Shown here piece after piece: positions 34,288-42,982 of a stretch of 64,000 bases of DNA; within the stretch, counting starts at the first letter, position 1, and each line of letters starts with the position of its first letter. A program made the position numbers and the translations under genes. The notes under the pieces were generated by a model that saw nothing but the letters and a program-made list of their open reading frames with translations, searched no databases and was not told the origin of the DNA. This DNA is from DASUPK01 sp963724665 (lineage in GTDB: Bacteria; Actinomycetota; Thermoleophilia; Solirubrobacterales; 70-9), in contig CAVRVH010000007.1 in assembly GCA_963724665.1 (NCBI GenBank), forward strand, positions 620,001 through 684,000. Direction: 5' to 3'.

Positions 34288-36081
34288 TTAGCCCTTTCCG
34301 CCCCCGCCTCTGATGGAGATCCCGAGCTCGCGCAGCTGGCGCTCGTCGACCGGCGCGGGAGCGCCCGTCAGCGGGTCGCCGCCCGAGGCAGTCTTCGGGA
34401 AGGCGATCACGTCGCGGATCGACTCGGTTCCGTACGCCATGGCGACCATCCGGTCCAGGCCGTAGGCGATCCCGCCGTGCGGCGGTGCTCCGTAGCGCAG
34501 CGCGTCGAGCAGGAAGCCGAAGCGGTCCTCGGCCTCTTGCTCGTCGATTCCGATCGCCTCGAACACCTGTCGCTGCACCTCGGGGTCGCTGATACGGATC
34601 GAGCCTCCACCAATTTCCCATCCGTTCCAGACGACGTCATAGGCCTTTGCCCTGGCGGCGCCTGGATCGGCCGGATCGAACTCCCCGTCGGGGGAGGTGA
34701 AGGGGTGGTTGTGCGGGTCCCAGCGCTCCTCATCGTGTGCCCAGCCGAGCAGGGGCCAGTCGACGATCCAGACGAGCTCGTTCGCCTCCGGATCAATCAG
34801 CCCGAGGCGCTCGCCCAGACGGCGCCTCAGCTCGCCGAGGACCTCGGCGGAGAGCAGCGGCTGATCGGCGACGAGCAGGATGACGTCACCCTCGGCCGCC
34901 CCGAGCGCCTCGTTGGCCGCCTTGATCTCATCCGCGGAGAGGAACTTGGCGACAGGCGAGCGCCATCCATCGGCCTCCACCACCGCCCAGACCAGTCCCT
35001 TGGCGCCCAGCTCGGTCGCCTCGCCCACCAGCCCATCGAGGTCGGCGCGTGACATCTCCTGCTTGCCGGCATTGAGCCCGCGCACGAGGGAGCCGCTCTC
35101 GATCGCCTGGCGGAACGCGTTGAACTCCGACCCCCGAAAGACCTCGGTGAGGTCGTGGAGCTCCAGGCCGAAGCGAAGGTCGGGCTTGTCCGATCCGTAG
35201 CGGTCGATCGCTTCGTCATACGGCAGCCGCCTCATCGGCAGCTCGACCTCGACGCCGCAGACCGCCAGCACGTGCGCCAAGAGGCGCTCGTTCAGTTCGA
35301 TCACGTCGTCGGTGTCGACGAAGGACATCTCGATGTCCAGCTGCGTGAAGTCGGGTTGCCTGTCCGCGCGCAGATCCTCATCCCTGAAGCAGCGCGCAAT
35401 CTGAAAATAGCGCTCGAAGCCCCCGATCATGAGAAGTTGCTTGAAGAGCTGGGGCGATTGGGGCAGGGCGTAGAAGTTGCCTCGCTGCAGACGGCTTGGG
35501 ACGAGGAAATCGCGGGCTCCCTCCGGCGTCGATCGGGTGAGCACCGGAGTCTCGATCTCCAGGAAGCCCTCACCGGAGAGGAACTCCCGCATCGCCGCGG
35601 CGACCCTGTGCCGGAGCTCGATCGCCTGCCTCATCCGGTCACGGCGCAGGTCGAGATAGCGATAGCGCAGGCGCGTCTCCTCGCTCACCTCGCCCGAGAA
35701 GGACTCGATCTCGAAGGGCGGTGTGTCCGCGTCGGAGAGGAGCTGGGCGTCGGTCACCCGGATCTCCACCTCGCCGGTGGGGAGGTCCTTGTTGACGGTC
35801 TCGGGCGAACGCTTGACCACGGGGCCGCTCGCGCTGAGGACGTCCTCGGCCCGCAGCTCGTGGCCGAGCTTGAATGCCTCCCCAGCCTCGTCCGGGTTGA
35901 TGACGAGCTGAACCAGCCCGGTGCGGTCTCGGAGGTCGATGAAGACGAGTCCGCCGTGGTCGCGGCGCCGGTGGACCCAGCCTGCGACGCGGACCTCGGA
36001 GTCGACCTTGTCGGGCAGGACCTGCCCGCACCACGTGTCGCGGTAGGAATTGGCCCGCAGCGCTGGGAATCCCTCGCTCAT
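34288..36081 (-). CDS. aspS: Aspartyl-tRNA synthetase
   Basis: A 597-residue class II synthetase of the bacterial type. An OB-fold anticodon domain comes first (VRVAGWVHRRRDHGGLVFIDLRDRTG), followed by motif 2 (FQIARCFRDEDLRADRQPDFTQLDIEMSF), the bacterial GAD insertion and motif 3 (GGIAYGLDRMVAMAYG). ATG overlaps the hisS stop (ATGA). It may be discriminating or non-discriminating (Asp/Asn); sequence alone does not decide. Confidence 0.96.
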   Translation of the reverse strand: MSEGFPALRANSYRDTWCGQVLPDKVDSEVRVAGWVHRRRDHGGLVFIDLRDRTGLVQLVINPDEAGEAFKLGHELRAEDVLSASGPVVKRSPETVNKDLPTGEVEIRVTDAQLLSDADTPPFEIESFSGEVSEETRLRYRYLDLRRDRMRQAIELRHRVAAAMREFLSGEGFLEIETPVLTRSTPEGARDFLVPSRLQRGNFYALPQSPQLFKQLLMIGGFERYFQIARCFRDEDLRADRQPDFTQLDIEMSFVDTDDVIELNERLLAHVLAVCGVEVELPMRRLPYDEAIDRYGSDKPDLRFGLELHDLTEVFRGSEFNAFRQAIESGSLVRGLNAGKQEMSRADLDGLVGEATELGAKGLVWAVVEADGWRSPVAKFLSADEIKAANEALGAAEGDVILLVADQPLLSAEVLGELRRRLGERLGLIDPEANELVWIVDWPLLGWAHDEERWDPHNHPFTSPDGEFDPADPGAARAKAYDVVWNGWEIGGGSIRISDPEVQRQVFEAIGIDEQEAEDRFGFLLDALRYGAPPHGGIAYGLDRMVAMAYGTESIRDVIAFPKTASGGDPLTGAPAPVDERQLRELGISIRGGGGKG

Positions 36082-37334
36082 GGCGAGGAGAGTGTCTCAA
36101 CCAGCGTCGCCGGGTCGACCTCCCGCTCCTCCCCAGAGTCCATGTCGCGGAGATTCGCCTTGGCATCCTCTCCGAGGATCAGGGCGTAGCGGGCGCCGAC
36201 CCGGTCCGCTTGCTTCATCTGACCCTTCAGGGCGCGACCTGCGAGGTCGAGGTCGGCCGGGATCCCGGCGCGGCGGAGCTCGGTTACGAGCGCCAGGGCG
36301 CGCTGCCTGCCGACCTCCTCGGCGACAATGAAGACGCCGTCTCGCTCCTGCTCGGTGCCGCCTTCGCCCTCCCCTGCCTGCTGCTCGAGCGCCAGGGCGA
36401 TGCGGTCCACCCCGAGGGCCCAGCCGCAGCCTGGCGTCGGCGGGCCCCCGAGCTGCTCGATCAGACCGTCGTAGCGGCCGCCCCCGCCGATGCCCGATTG
36501 GGCGCCAAGGCGCTCGCACTCGAACTCGAACAGTGTGCGGGTGTAGTAGTCGAGGCCGCGGACCAGGGTCGGGTCGAGGGTGTAGGAGACGCCGTTGCAG
36601 TCGAGAAGGGCCTTGACCTGCTCGAAGTGCTCGGCGTCGGCGGCATCGAGCCGGTCGAGCAGCGTCGGCGCATCCGCCATCACCTTGCGGGTCCCCTCGT
36701 GGTCCGCGTCGAAGGCGCGCAGCGGGTTCGCGTCGATCCGGCCCCTCACCTCCTCGGAGAGCTCGCCCTCATGGGAGCGCAGGTACTCGCGCAGCTCGCC
36801 GAGGTAGGCGGCGCGAGCCTCGGGCGAGCCGAGGCTCGCCAGCCGGAGCCGGACGCCCTCGACCCCGAGCTCTGCGATGACGTCGCCGGCGAGCAGGATC
36901 AGCTCGACGTCGACGAGCGGGGAGTCCGAGCCGATCGCCTCGGCGTTCACCTGCGTGAACTGCCGGTAGCGGCCGGCCTGTGGGCGCTCGTGCCGGAAGA
37001 AGGGCCCCTCGGTCCAGAGCTTCACCGGCTGCGCCCGTGTCTGCATGCCGTGCTCGAGGTAGGCCCGGCAGACGGAGGCGGTCGCCTCCGGGCGCAGGGT
37101 GAGCGAGCGCCCGCCCTGGTCTTCGAAGGTGAACATCTGCTTCTGGACGATGTCCGTCGACTCGCCGACTCCGCGCGCGAACAGGTCCGTCTCCTCGAAG
37201 ACCGGCGTGTCCATCCGGCCGTAGCCGGCCCCCTCCAACCGCCGTCGCGCGACCTCGACGATGCGGCGCCGCACCGGCTGCTGCTCCGGAAGGACGTCGA
37301 AGGTCCCCCGCGGGGCCTTGAACTTCTCGCTCAT
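36078..37334 (-). CDS. hisS: Histidyl-tRNA synthetase
   Basis: A 418-residue class II enzyme: APRGTFDVLPEQQPVRRRI, LRPEATASVCRAYLEH (motif 2 region), FFRHERPQAGRYRQFTQVNAEAIG, the histidine-specific LVRGLDYYTRTLFEFE and GGGGRYDGLIEQLGG, and a C-terminal anticodon-binding domain (ADLDLAGRALKGQMKQADRVGARYALILGE). It is coupled to aspS by a four-base overlap, the common bacterial pair. Confidence 0.96.
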   Translation of the reverse strand: MSEKFKAPRGTFDVLPEQQPVRRRIVEVARRRLEGAGYGRMDTPVFEETDLFARGVGESTDIVQKQMFTFEDQGGRSLTLRPEATASVCRAYLEHGMQTRAQPVKLWTEGPFFRHERPQAGRYRQFTQVNAEAIGSDSPLVDVELILLAGDVIAELGVEGVRLRLASLGSPEARAAYLGELREYLRSHEGELSEEVRGRIDANPLRAFDADHEGTRKVMADAPTLLDRLDAADAEHFEQVKALLDCNGVSYTLDPTLVRGLDYYTRTLFEFECERLGAQSGIGGGGRYDGLIEQLGGPPTPGCGWALGVDRIALALEQQAGEGEGGTEQERDGVFIVAEEVGRQRALALVTELRRAGIPADLDLAGRALKGQMKQADRVGARYALILGEDAKANLRDMDSGEEREVDPATLVETLSSP

Positions 37335-37354
37335 CTGCCGAGCCTAATCGGCTT

Positions 37355-37993
37355 TTAGGAAGCGAGTTCGGCTAGGAAGGGATTGGTCGCCCGTTCGGCG
37401 CCCAGTGTGGTGACACCCATGTGGCCGGGGTAGACCGTCGTCTCGGGGGAATGCGAGTCGACCAGCGTGCGGATCGACTCGAGCAGCGTCGCCCAGTCGC
37501 CCCCCGGCAGGTCGGTCCTCCCCACCGAGCCCTGGAACAGCACGTCGCCGGAGAAGATCGCGGCCTCGTCCGGGACGGAGTAGGTGACGTGGCCGGGACT
37601 GTGCCCTGGGGTGAAGATCACGTCGATCTCCATCCCCGCCAGCTCGAGCTTCTCGCCGCCGCTCACGGTGTGATCGGCCTCATAGCTCTCGAAGGGGCCG
37701 AAACCGGGCCAGGGCACGTAGGAGTTGATGTCGGCGAGGACCCGTGTTTCGATCTCCGGGCACCAGACGGGCGCCCCCGTCGCCTTCGCGATCGGCGCCA
37801 CCGCCCCGATGTGGTCGAAGTGGGTGTGGGTGAGGAGGATCCCGTCGATCGTCAAGCCGAGCTCCTCCACGGCCGCGAGGATCCGATCGGCCTCGTCGCC
37901 CGGATCGACGATCAGGGCGTGGTCCGACCCGTCCTTCCGGAACAGAAAGCAGTTCTCGGCGATCTGGCCGACCGTGAACATGCGGACGTCCAT
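37355..37993 (-). CDS. Metallo-beta-lactamase-fold hydrolase (glyoxalase II-like)
   Basis: A 212-residue enzyme with the binuclear metal motif THTHFDHIGAV (about residue 56), GHSPGHVTY (about 130), DVLFQGSVGR and YPGHMGVTT. This is the short glyoxalase II-like form without the C-terminal substrate helix domain, so the thioester substrate is uncertain. It lies 20 bases upstream of hisS. Confidence 0.9.
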   Translation of the reverse strand: MDVRMFTVGQIAENCFLFRKDGSDHALIVDPGDEADRILAAVEELGLTIDGILLTHTHFDHIGAVAPIAKATGAPVWCPEIETRVLADINSYVPWPGFGPFESYEADHTVSGGEKLELAGMEIDVIFTPGHSPGHVTYSVPDEAAIFSGDVLFQGSVGRTDLPGGDWATLLESIRTLVDSHSPETTVYPGHMGVTTLGAERATNPFLAELAS

Positions 37994-37997
37994 CGGC

Positions 37998-38417
37998 CTA
38001 ACCCTCCGATTGCTGGGGGCCGCCGGTACGGCGGGTCTCGCGCTCCTGCCGCTTCTGGGCCTCTTTCCGAAGGAAGCGGTTGTAGAAGAAGCGGTCCATC
38101 AGGTAGGCCATCGGGACGTAGAAGGCGAGACCAAGGGCGAGGGCGCTCAACAGCGCGAGGATCGGGTTCTGTCCCATCAGGGAGAGGATCCCGGCGAACA
38201 GGATGGACGCGACGCCGCCCTTCTTGAGGGAGCTCGACCAGCTCGGCGGCTGCGGGGTCCGCACGCCGGGCTTGCCCTTCTTCTTCTTCGTCCGGCTGCG
38301 CGCTTGGTTCTGCGCCTCGGCGCGGCTCCGCGCTCGACCGCGCGCAGGGCGAGTGTCGATTCGGCCGCCCTGGGTGCCGCGGTGCTTGCGGCGACGCTTC
38401 TTCTTGGTCTGCGCCAT
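37998..38417 (-). CDS. Basic N-terminus, two-segment membrane protein (139 aa)
   Basis: The first about 60 residues are very basic (KKKRRRKHRGTQGGRIDTRPARGRARSR). Two hydrophobic segments follow (GGVASILFAGILSLM and LALLSALALGLAFYVPMAYLM), then a charged tail. It is probably an inner-membrane protein with cytoplasmic ends; it might bind RNA or ribosomes through the basic arm, but no family is recognised. It sits 4 bases upstream of the hydrolase gene. Confidence 0.72.
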   Translation of the reverse strand: MAQTKKKRRRKHRGTQGGRIDTRPARGRARSRAEAQNQARSRTKKKKGKPGVRTPQPPSWSSSLKKGGVASILFAGILSLMGQNPILALLSALALGLAFYVPMAYLMDRFFYNRFLRKEAQKRQERETRRTGGPQQSEG

Positions 38418-38430
38418 GGGGAAACGGAGG

Positions 38431-39318
38431 CTAGCCGAGAACGTTCTCGATCACGTCACGCATCGGGTCGAAATTGCGAATCGGCGGCTCATCGGGATAG
38501 CCCTCCACGGCCGCCTCGGGAACGAGCCCGACCAGTTCGGCCTCGATGACGCGAGCTCCATGCCGCTCCGCCAGACGCGAGATCTCCTCGACCACCTGGG
38601 CGAGCGTGACGGCGTACGGGTCGTGGATGTTCATGGAGACCTGGGTGCGCTCGCCCTCGCGAGGCAGCCCGAGCGCGCGAACTCCGGGAAGGCCCCCTCC
38701 CGCCTCGCGCAGATCGGCGGCGATCTCCCGGGCGATCTCCGGGTTCGAGGTATCGAGCTCGACGTTGAAGGCGACGAGCGGCTCGCGGGCGGTGACCAGG
38801 GTCGCGCCCGCGCTCGGGTGGGGCTCGTCCGGCCCGAGGTCCGGGATGAGCTCGCCGGAACCCATCCGGCGCGCCAGCTCGGCGGGTCCGCCCTGGCGGA
38901 AGTAGGCGCGCTCGTGGCGCTCGGGGCTGGTCGCAAGCTCGCCGTAGAAGAAGACGGGGATGCCGAGCGCGGCGATCCCCTCGGCGGCCTGGCGGGCGGC
39001 CGCCACCGCTGCCTCGTGGCGATCGTCCAACTGCCAGACGACCGGGCAGACATCGAGGGCGCCGACGTGCGGGTGCAGGCCCTGATGGGAGCGGAGGTCG
39101 ATCAGGTCGATGGCGTGGGCGGCGCTCGCCACCAGCGCCTCGACGAGCTTGGCCGGCTCGGCCGCCATCGTGAAGACGCAGCGGTTGTGCTGGGCGTCGT
39201 AGTGGCGGTTGAGAACTCGGGCGTGTGCGCTCAAGGTCGCCTCCAGGGCGCCGATCACGCGGACGTTCCGGCCCTCGGAGAAGTTCGGGACAGCGACGAG
39301 CGGCATCTCGCCGCTCAT
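38431..39318 (-). CDS. Glutamate formimidoyltransferase-like protein
   Basis: A 295-residue protein with VAVPNFSEGRN, VFTMAAEP, LIDLRSHQGLHPHVGALDVCPV and FNVELDTSNPEIAREIAADLREAGGGLPGVRALGLPREG, all characteristic of the formiminotransferase N and C subdomains of FtcD-type enzymes (histidine degradation, one-carbon transfer to tetrahydrofolate). The cyclodeaminase domain is absent. The start MSGEMPLV overlaps the upstream stop as ATGA. Confidence 0.9.
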   Translation of the reverse strand: MSGEMPLVAVPNFSEGRNVRVIGALEATLSAHARVLNRHYDAQHNRCVFTMAAEPAKLVEALVASAAHAIDLIDLRSHQGLHPHVGALDVCPVVWQLDDRHEAAVAAARQAAEGIAALGIPVFFYGELATSPERHERAYFRQGGPAELARRMGSGELIPDLGPDEPHPSAGATLVTAREPLVAFNVELDTSNPEIAREIAADLREAGGGLPGVRALGLPREGERTQVSMNIHDPYAVTLAQVVEEISRLAERHGARVIEAELVGLVPEAAVEGYPDEPPIRNFDPMRDVIENVLG

Positions 39319-40265
39319 GGGATCAGCAGCTCTCCGTCGCGAACGATCGCCTCGCCGTCGAGCTCGAGCGTGGGCTTCATGACCACGCAGTCGAGGTGGA
39401 CCGGGACCTGAACCGTCCCGCCGATTCCGGCCGAAGCGCCGAAGGCGATGTGGCAGGTGCCGAGGATCTTCTCGTCCTCGAGGATCTCGCCGGTCAGCTT
39501 CGCCTTCTCGTTGGTCCCGATGCCGAGCTCGGCGATGTTGGTGCCGTCATCGCCGTGCTCGGTGAGCAGCTCCATGAACGCCATCCCCTGGCCGCCGCGC
39601 GCCGAGGTCAAATGGCCGCCCTCGACCACCAGCACGACCGGCTCGTCAACCAGCCCCACGCCGGCCATCGATCCGTCGATAACCAGCGTGCCGTTGCCGT
39701 CCTTCGGTGAGATGAAGCCCTCCCCGCACGGCAGGTTCCCGAACGCGCCGCGCTCGGTCAGCTCGCCGGCGTCGGGGATCGCCTCGCGCCCGGAGAGATC
39801 GAGCCGCAGGTCGGTGCCGTTCGCGTCGGTGATGCGGGCCTCCGACGCGCCCTCGAGTGCTTCGGCCACAGCATGTCCCTTCTTCCGAAGCCCCTCCATG
39901 TCGGCGCTCATCACGCGGGCCAGCATGTCCTCGGTCACCCCGGGCAGCGTCGCGGCGCGGGCGCCGTTCTCGCTGGCGCGCTTCCGCGCCGCCGTGTGCG
40001 AGAGCGACTGGACGGTGGGCGCGAGCAGGACATCCGCGGCGGCCATCGCCTCGGCAACCGTCGCCGGCGGCTCAGCCGCGTGCGAGGCCCGCTCCGACAT
40101 CACCGCCAGCACGGCCTCCGCCCCGACATCGGCGGCCTCGTTGCGCAGCAGCTCCCCCATGTTCTGGGTCGCCGGGTTGCAGACCACAAGCACCTCCTCG
40201 CCCTCCTTCACGGCGAGGCAATCCCGCACCACTGCGGCGACCGCCCGATCCAGATCCGCGCTCAC
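39315..40265 (-). CDS. M29-type (aminopeptidase T-like) metallopeptidase
   Basis: A 316-residue protein of the COG2309 leucyl-aminopeptidase group: VKEGEEVLVVCNPATQNMGELL, GEGFISPKDGNGTLVIDGSM with the metal-binding Glu, VVEGGHL, NIAELGIGTNEKAKLTGEILEDEKILGTCHIAFGAS and HLDCVVMKPTLELDG with His and Asp ligands. The N-terminal half is shorter than in aminopeptidase T, as is common for this subgroup. It is operonic with the formiminotransferase. Confidence 0.88.
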   Translation of the reverse strand: MSADLDRAVAAVVRDCLAVKEGEEVLVVCNPATQNMGELLRNEAADVGAEAVLAVMSERASHAAEPPATVAEAMAAADVLLAPTVQSLSHTAARKRASENGARAATLPGVTEDMLARVMSADMEGLRKKGHAVAEALEGASEARITDANGTDLRLDLSGREAIPDAGELTERGAFGNLPCGEGFISPKDGNGTLVIDGSMAGVGLVDEPVVLVVEGGHLTSARGGQGMAFMELLTEHGDDGTNIAELGIGTNEKAKLTGEILEDEKILGTCHIAFGASAGIGGTVQVPVHLDCVVMKPTLELDGEAIVRDGELLIP

Positions 40266-40301
40266 CTCCGGGAGCTTATGGCGCTGAAAGAATCCGCCTC
40301 C

Positions 40302-40847
40302 GTGGCACGGACCATCTATTTCGCGGCCGCAACGCTCGACGGCTACATCGCCACCGATGACGACGGCATCGACTGGCTGACCGGCTTCGAGCCGAACTAC
40401 GAGGGCGGAGGCGAAAGCGTCGAGGGCTCGATCGACTCAGTCGTCGAGGGAACCGGCGCACTCGTCATGGGCTCATCCACCTACGAGTTCATCCTCGGCC
40501 ACAACTGGCCCTACGGCGACCGCCCCAGCTGGGTGCTGACCAGCCGCGAGCTGCCGGTCGCCGAGGGCGCCGACATTCGCTTCCACAACGGCCCGGTCGC
40601 GGAGATCCACTCAGAGATGACCGCCGCCGCCGGAGACCGGGACCTCTGGGTGGTCGGCGGCGGCCCGGTGGCGTCCGAGCTCGCCGATGCCGGCCTGCTC
40701 GACGAGCTCTGGGTCACGATCGTCCCGATCGTCCTGGGATCGGGCAAGCCACTCTTCTCCCGCCCCATCAGCAGGTCCATGCGCCTGCTCGGGACCCGCA
40801 CCTTCGACACCGGAATGCTCGAGCTGCGCTACGCCTTGGCCAAGTAG
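40302..40847 (+). CDS. RibD C-terminal/dihydrofolate-reductase-fold protein
   Basis: VARTIYFAAATLDGYIATDDDGIDWL starts the fold typical of RibD_C reductases. Further marks are VMGSSTYEFILGHNWPYGDRPSWVLTSR and RDLWVVGGGPVASELADAGLLDELWVTIVPIVLGSGKPLF. The start GTG at 40302 leaves 36 bases to the divergent aminopeptidase start; ATG at 40278 is possible. Substrate unknown; such stand-alone proteins are NADPH-dependent reductases of pteridine or flavin-like compounds. Confidence 0.88.
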   Translation: MARTIYFAAATLDGYIATDDDGIDWLTGFEPNYEGGGESVEGSIDSVVEGTGALVMGSSTYEFILGHNWPYGDRPSWVLTSRELPVAEGADIRFHNGPVAEIHSEMTAAAGDRDLWVVGGGPVASELADAGLLDELWVTIVPIVLGSGKPLFSRPISRSMRLLGTRTFDTGMLELRYALAK

Positions 40848-40871
40848 CCCGCCGCTACGATTTGCCGCCCC

Positions 40872-40945
40872 GCCGGAGTAGCTCAGTCGGTTAGAGCAGC
40901 GGAATCATAATCCGCGTGTCGGGGGTTCGAGTCCCTCCTCCGGCA
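40872..40945 (+). tRNA. tRNA-Met (anticodon CAT)
   Basis: Full cloverleaf: acceptor GCCGGAG/CTCCGGC, D-arm GCTC...GAGC, anticodon stem GCGGA/TCCGC around ATCATAA, and T-arm GGGGG-TTCGAGT-CCCTC with one G-T pair. The CAT anticodon with this D-arm and a normal acceptor pair 1-72 fits elongator Met; a lysidine-modified Ile tRNA cannot be excluded. CCA is not encoded. Its 3' half is the target of the integrative elements downstream. Confidence 0.95.
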
Positions 40946-40947
40946 TC
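40904..40947 (+). repeat. Attachment site copy 1 (attL, 3' half of tRNA-Met)
   Basis: The 44 bases from the anticodon loop (ATCATAA) through the tRNA 3' end plus TC are repeated exactly at 50426-50469 and nearly so at 56695 and 56896. Integration here restores the tRNA gene, the usual rule for tyrosine-integrase islands. Confidence 0.9.
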
Positions 40948-40954
40948 TTAGGAA

Positions 40955-40978
40955 AGCCCCGCTACGGCGCGGTTTTTC
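40955..40978 (+). terminator. Intrinsic terminator after tRNA-Met
   Basis: A GC-rich imperfect stem (CCCCGC, loop TACG, GCGCGG) is followed by TTTTT, 10 bases after the tRNA. It belongs to the element side of the junction if integration used copy 1. Confidence 0.7.
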
Positions 40979-41065
40979 TGTGCCGCAGCGGCCCGGGCGG
41001 GCCAGCGTCCTGGGTCCGGGTCAACGCCTGGGTCAACACCCCGCACCGCCGTGGTCAGGTTGGCT

Positions 41066-41088
41066 CCTGCTTTTCGTCCAAAGAGGCG
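41066..41088. repeat. Palindromic repeat, TCGTCC type (degenerate)
   Basis: CTGCTTT, TCGTCC and AAAGAGG: the family core is present but the right arm is changed, leaving a short TTT/AAA stem. It lies 34 bases beyond the 3' end of the NTF2-like gene at 41122. Confidence 0.5.
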
Positions 41089-41121
41089 GTTTGGAAGGCG
41101 GGCGCAAATCAGCGTCCGCAG

Positions 41122-41559
41122 CTACTCGCCGGAGGCAGAACGCCCGAGAGCGCGAAGGAGCGCGGCGGTGTCTATGAAGAGCTCGAAGGAGACGACCTTC
41201 TGCTCGGTCAGGGTGGCTCCTTCACCGCTCATTCGGAACGAATGCATGAAGCGCGCAGCGAGCTCTTCCCCGGTCTGGCGCGAGCGCCCCCGAAAGGTCC
41301 CGAACACGATCATCCAATCCTCGACCCGCAGGAACTCCTCGGGGGTGGGAGACGCACCCTCGAACAGCTCCGCGAGGGTCGTGAAATATTCCATCGCCTC
41401 GAACGGGCTCTCATAGATGCCGCCTGCGGGCAGCGTCGTGGGGATGCTGAACCTGGCGTCGGGTGCGTAGCGTTCCATGAATGCCGGATCGCCCTCGCGG
41501 AACATGCGATAGCCCTCCCGGATCCATTCGATCTCCTCGTCGCTCAGCCCGTACGGCAT
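41122..41559 (-). CDS. SnoaL/NTF2-like protein (MPYGLSDEEIEW type)
   Basis: A 145-residue protein, MPYGLSDEEIEWIREGYRMFREGDPAF to LLRALGRSASGE. It has the SnoaL-like order of helices (PAFMERYAPDARFSIPTTL, FEAMEYFTTLAELFEG) but not the MSEENVE/EAAGLSE ends, so it is a different branch. The start was chosen at MPYGL; the frame extends 58 codons upstream without a ribosome site. First gene inside the integrative element. Confidence 0.72.
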   Translation of the reverse strand: MPYGLSDEEIEWIREGYRMFREGDPAFMERYAPDARFSIPTTLPAGGIYESPFEAMEYFTTLAELFEGASPTPEEFLRVEDWMIVFGTFRGRSRQTGEELAARFMHSFRMSGEGATLTEQKVVSFELFIDTAALLRALGRSASGE

Positions 41560-41693
41560 CGGCCCACCGTACCGTGCGCCGGTCTGGCTAAAGCACTTGT
41601 TGTGACGGCGCTCAGCCGGGTGCCAGGAATCAGCGTCTAGTGACTCACTCGGGTAGTGCCTCGTTTCGCGAGAAGCAGGAGTGCACTGGCAAA

Positions 41694-41741
41694 CCGCTGC
41701 TTTCCATGCAGCGGATAGCTGCTTTTCGTCCAAAGCAGCTA
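41694..41741. repeat. Paired palindromic repeat; second hairpin contains a stop codon
   Basis: First hairpin: CCGCTGC/GCAGCGG with loop TTTCCAT (41694-41714). Second: TAGCTGCTTT/AAAGCAGCTA, a perfect 10-bp stem with loop TCGTCC (41716-41741). The TAG stop of the SnoaL-like gene at 41739 is part of the second stem. It has the same two-hairpin order as at 11509-11549. Confidence 0.82.
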
Positions 41742-42134
41742 TTCCGACAGCCCGGCGGCCTTACGGGCCTCGACTCCGTCCGTGAACCACTGCAAGCGAA
41801 GGAACTTCCCCTCACGGACCGTGACGACGAACCACTGATCGAGCTCGACCTCGGCGCCGCTCCCCGCTCCCCGCAACTCGTATCGCAGATGACCCAAGAC
41901 TTTGTCGGCCCCGGCAGCAACGTGCTCAACCTCTATCGGGACCCACTCGAAGCTGTCGCGGATCCTCATGCTGAAGTCCCAGCCAGCCTCGCGACCGCGC
42001 ACGGCACCCTCGGGCCAATCGCGGATGGGCACGATTTCGAAGTCCTCATCGTGGATCGCGAACCAGGCGTCCCGGTCGCGCCGCAAAAGGGCTTCCACTG
42101 CTTGGCGCACAAGCTTCACGTTCTCCTCCGACAT
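41739..42134 (-). CDS. SnoaL/NTF2-like protein (MSEENVK paralogue)
   Basis: A 131-residue paralogue, MSEENVKLVRQAVEALLRRD to EARKAAGLSE. It is third of three genes in a head-to-tail array with GCG spacers; the last GGAG of the upstream gene is its ribosome site. Middle residues HDEDFEIVPIRDWPEG and WDFSMRIRDSFEWVPIEVEH fit the fold. Its stop lies inside a palindromic repeat. Confidence 0.87.
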   Translation of the reverse strand: MSEENVKLVRQAVEALLRRDRDAWFAIHDEDFEIVPIRDWPEGAVRGREAGWDFSMRIRDSFEWVPIEVEHVAAGADKVLGHLRYELRGAGSGAEVELDQWFVVTVREGKFLRLQWFTDGVEARKAAGLSE

Positions 42135-42137
42135 CGC

Positions 42138-42542
42138 CTACTCCGACAGCCCTGCGGCTTCAAGGGCGCTTGCGCGATCCGGGTAGACCCTTCCTTCGAT
42201 GATCTTGCCGTTCTCGAAGGTAAAGACGATGACCTCTTCCAAGTCAACCGATAGGCCGCTGCTCCGCCCTGTGCCAGTCCACCGCTGCACGCAGACGACC
42301 TTGTCGCCGGCGTCCACCAGCTCGTCTATCTCCGAGTGGAAGTCCGGAAACTCCGCCAGGTAGGAAGCCAACGAGGCGCGAATCTGATCAAGCCCGCGGA
42401 GCACGTCAGCGGTGTCCAGTGGGTTCCCGGGCTGCTCGTAATAGACGGCGTCTGGATCCCAAAGTTCGAGCGATCGATCCATGTCACCGTCGTTAAACGC
42501 CTGATTGGACCGTCGTAATGCGTCGACGTTCTCCTCGGACAT
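42138..42542 (-). CDS. SnoaL/NTF2-like protein (MSEENVD paralogue)
   Basis: A 134-residue paralogue, MSEENVDALRRSNQAFNDGD to SALEAAGLSE. It is the middle gene of the three-gene array and is preceded by GAGGAG-TAG-GCG. The stretch WDPDAVYYEQPGNPLD and FPDFHSEIDELVDAGDKVVCVQRWTGTGRSSG is classic SnoaL-like. Specific ligand unknown. Confidence 0.88.
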   Translation of the reverse strand: MSEENVDALRRSNQAFNDGDMDRSLELWDPDAVYYEQPGNPLDTADVLRGLDQIRASLASYLAEFPDFHSEIDELVDAGDKVVCVQRWTGTGRSSGLSVDLEEVIVFTFENGKIIEGRVYPDRASALEAAGLSE

Positions 42543-42545
42543 CGC

Positions 42546-42941
42546 CTACTCCTCGAGCCCGGCGGCTTCGAGGGCTTCTTCGCGGTCCTGGTAGAGGCAG
42601 AGCCGCACGATCGAGCCGGTGCGGATTGTCCAGACCCAGGTGCCTTGGGCCTGGACCTCGATCCCGTCACGGCCGCGTAGAAGGTTCGTAAATGGCGTCA
42701 CGACGTGCTCGCCGGCGTCGATGTAGTCGTCCACCCCGTACCGAACCGACTCCCAGCTCTTAGAGAACTCCTCCGTGACGCGGCGGAACTGATCGAGGGA
42801 GTAGACACCCTGGTCGAGTCCGACGGCCCGGGACAGGTCGATCTCTGCATCTGGGGATGCGTCGCGAAACACCGCATCGAAGTCCTTCCGATTCAGTGCG
42901 GCAATGGCAGCGCGAGCGAGCTCAACGTTCTCCTCCGACAT
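42546..42941 (-). CDS. SnoaL/NTF2-like protein (MSEENVE paralogue)
   Basis: A 131-residue paralogue, MSEENVELARAAIAALNRKD to EALEAAGLEE. It is the first gene of the three-gene array and carries the GATACT promoter with GCGTGGGCG before ATG, so it should be nearly leaderless. The three array members share ends but differ strongly inside, as expected for old duplicates kept in one transcript. Confidence 0.88.
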   Translation of the reverse strand: MSEENVELARAAIAALNRKDFDAVFRDASPDAEIDLSRAVGLDQGVYSLDQFRRVTEEFSKSWESVRYGVDDYIDAGEHVVTPFTNLLRGRDGIEVQAQGTWVWTIRTGSIVRLCLYQDREEALEAAGLEE

Positions 42942-42980
42942 CGCCCACGCAGTATCCCTCCGATCCTGGCCGGGGGAAAC
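42942..42980 (-). promoter_or_regulatory. SnoaL-family promoter module, near-leaderless
   Basis: GATACT (42956-42951) is followed by GCGTGGGCG and ATG. The -35 at 18 bases is poor (GTTTCC). The -10 to ATG distance is 9 bases, identical to the other family members. Confidence 0.5.
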
Positions 42981-42982
42981 CG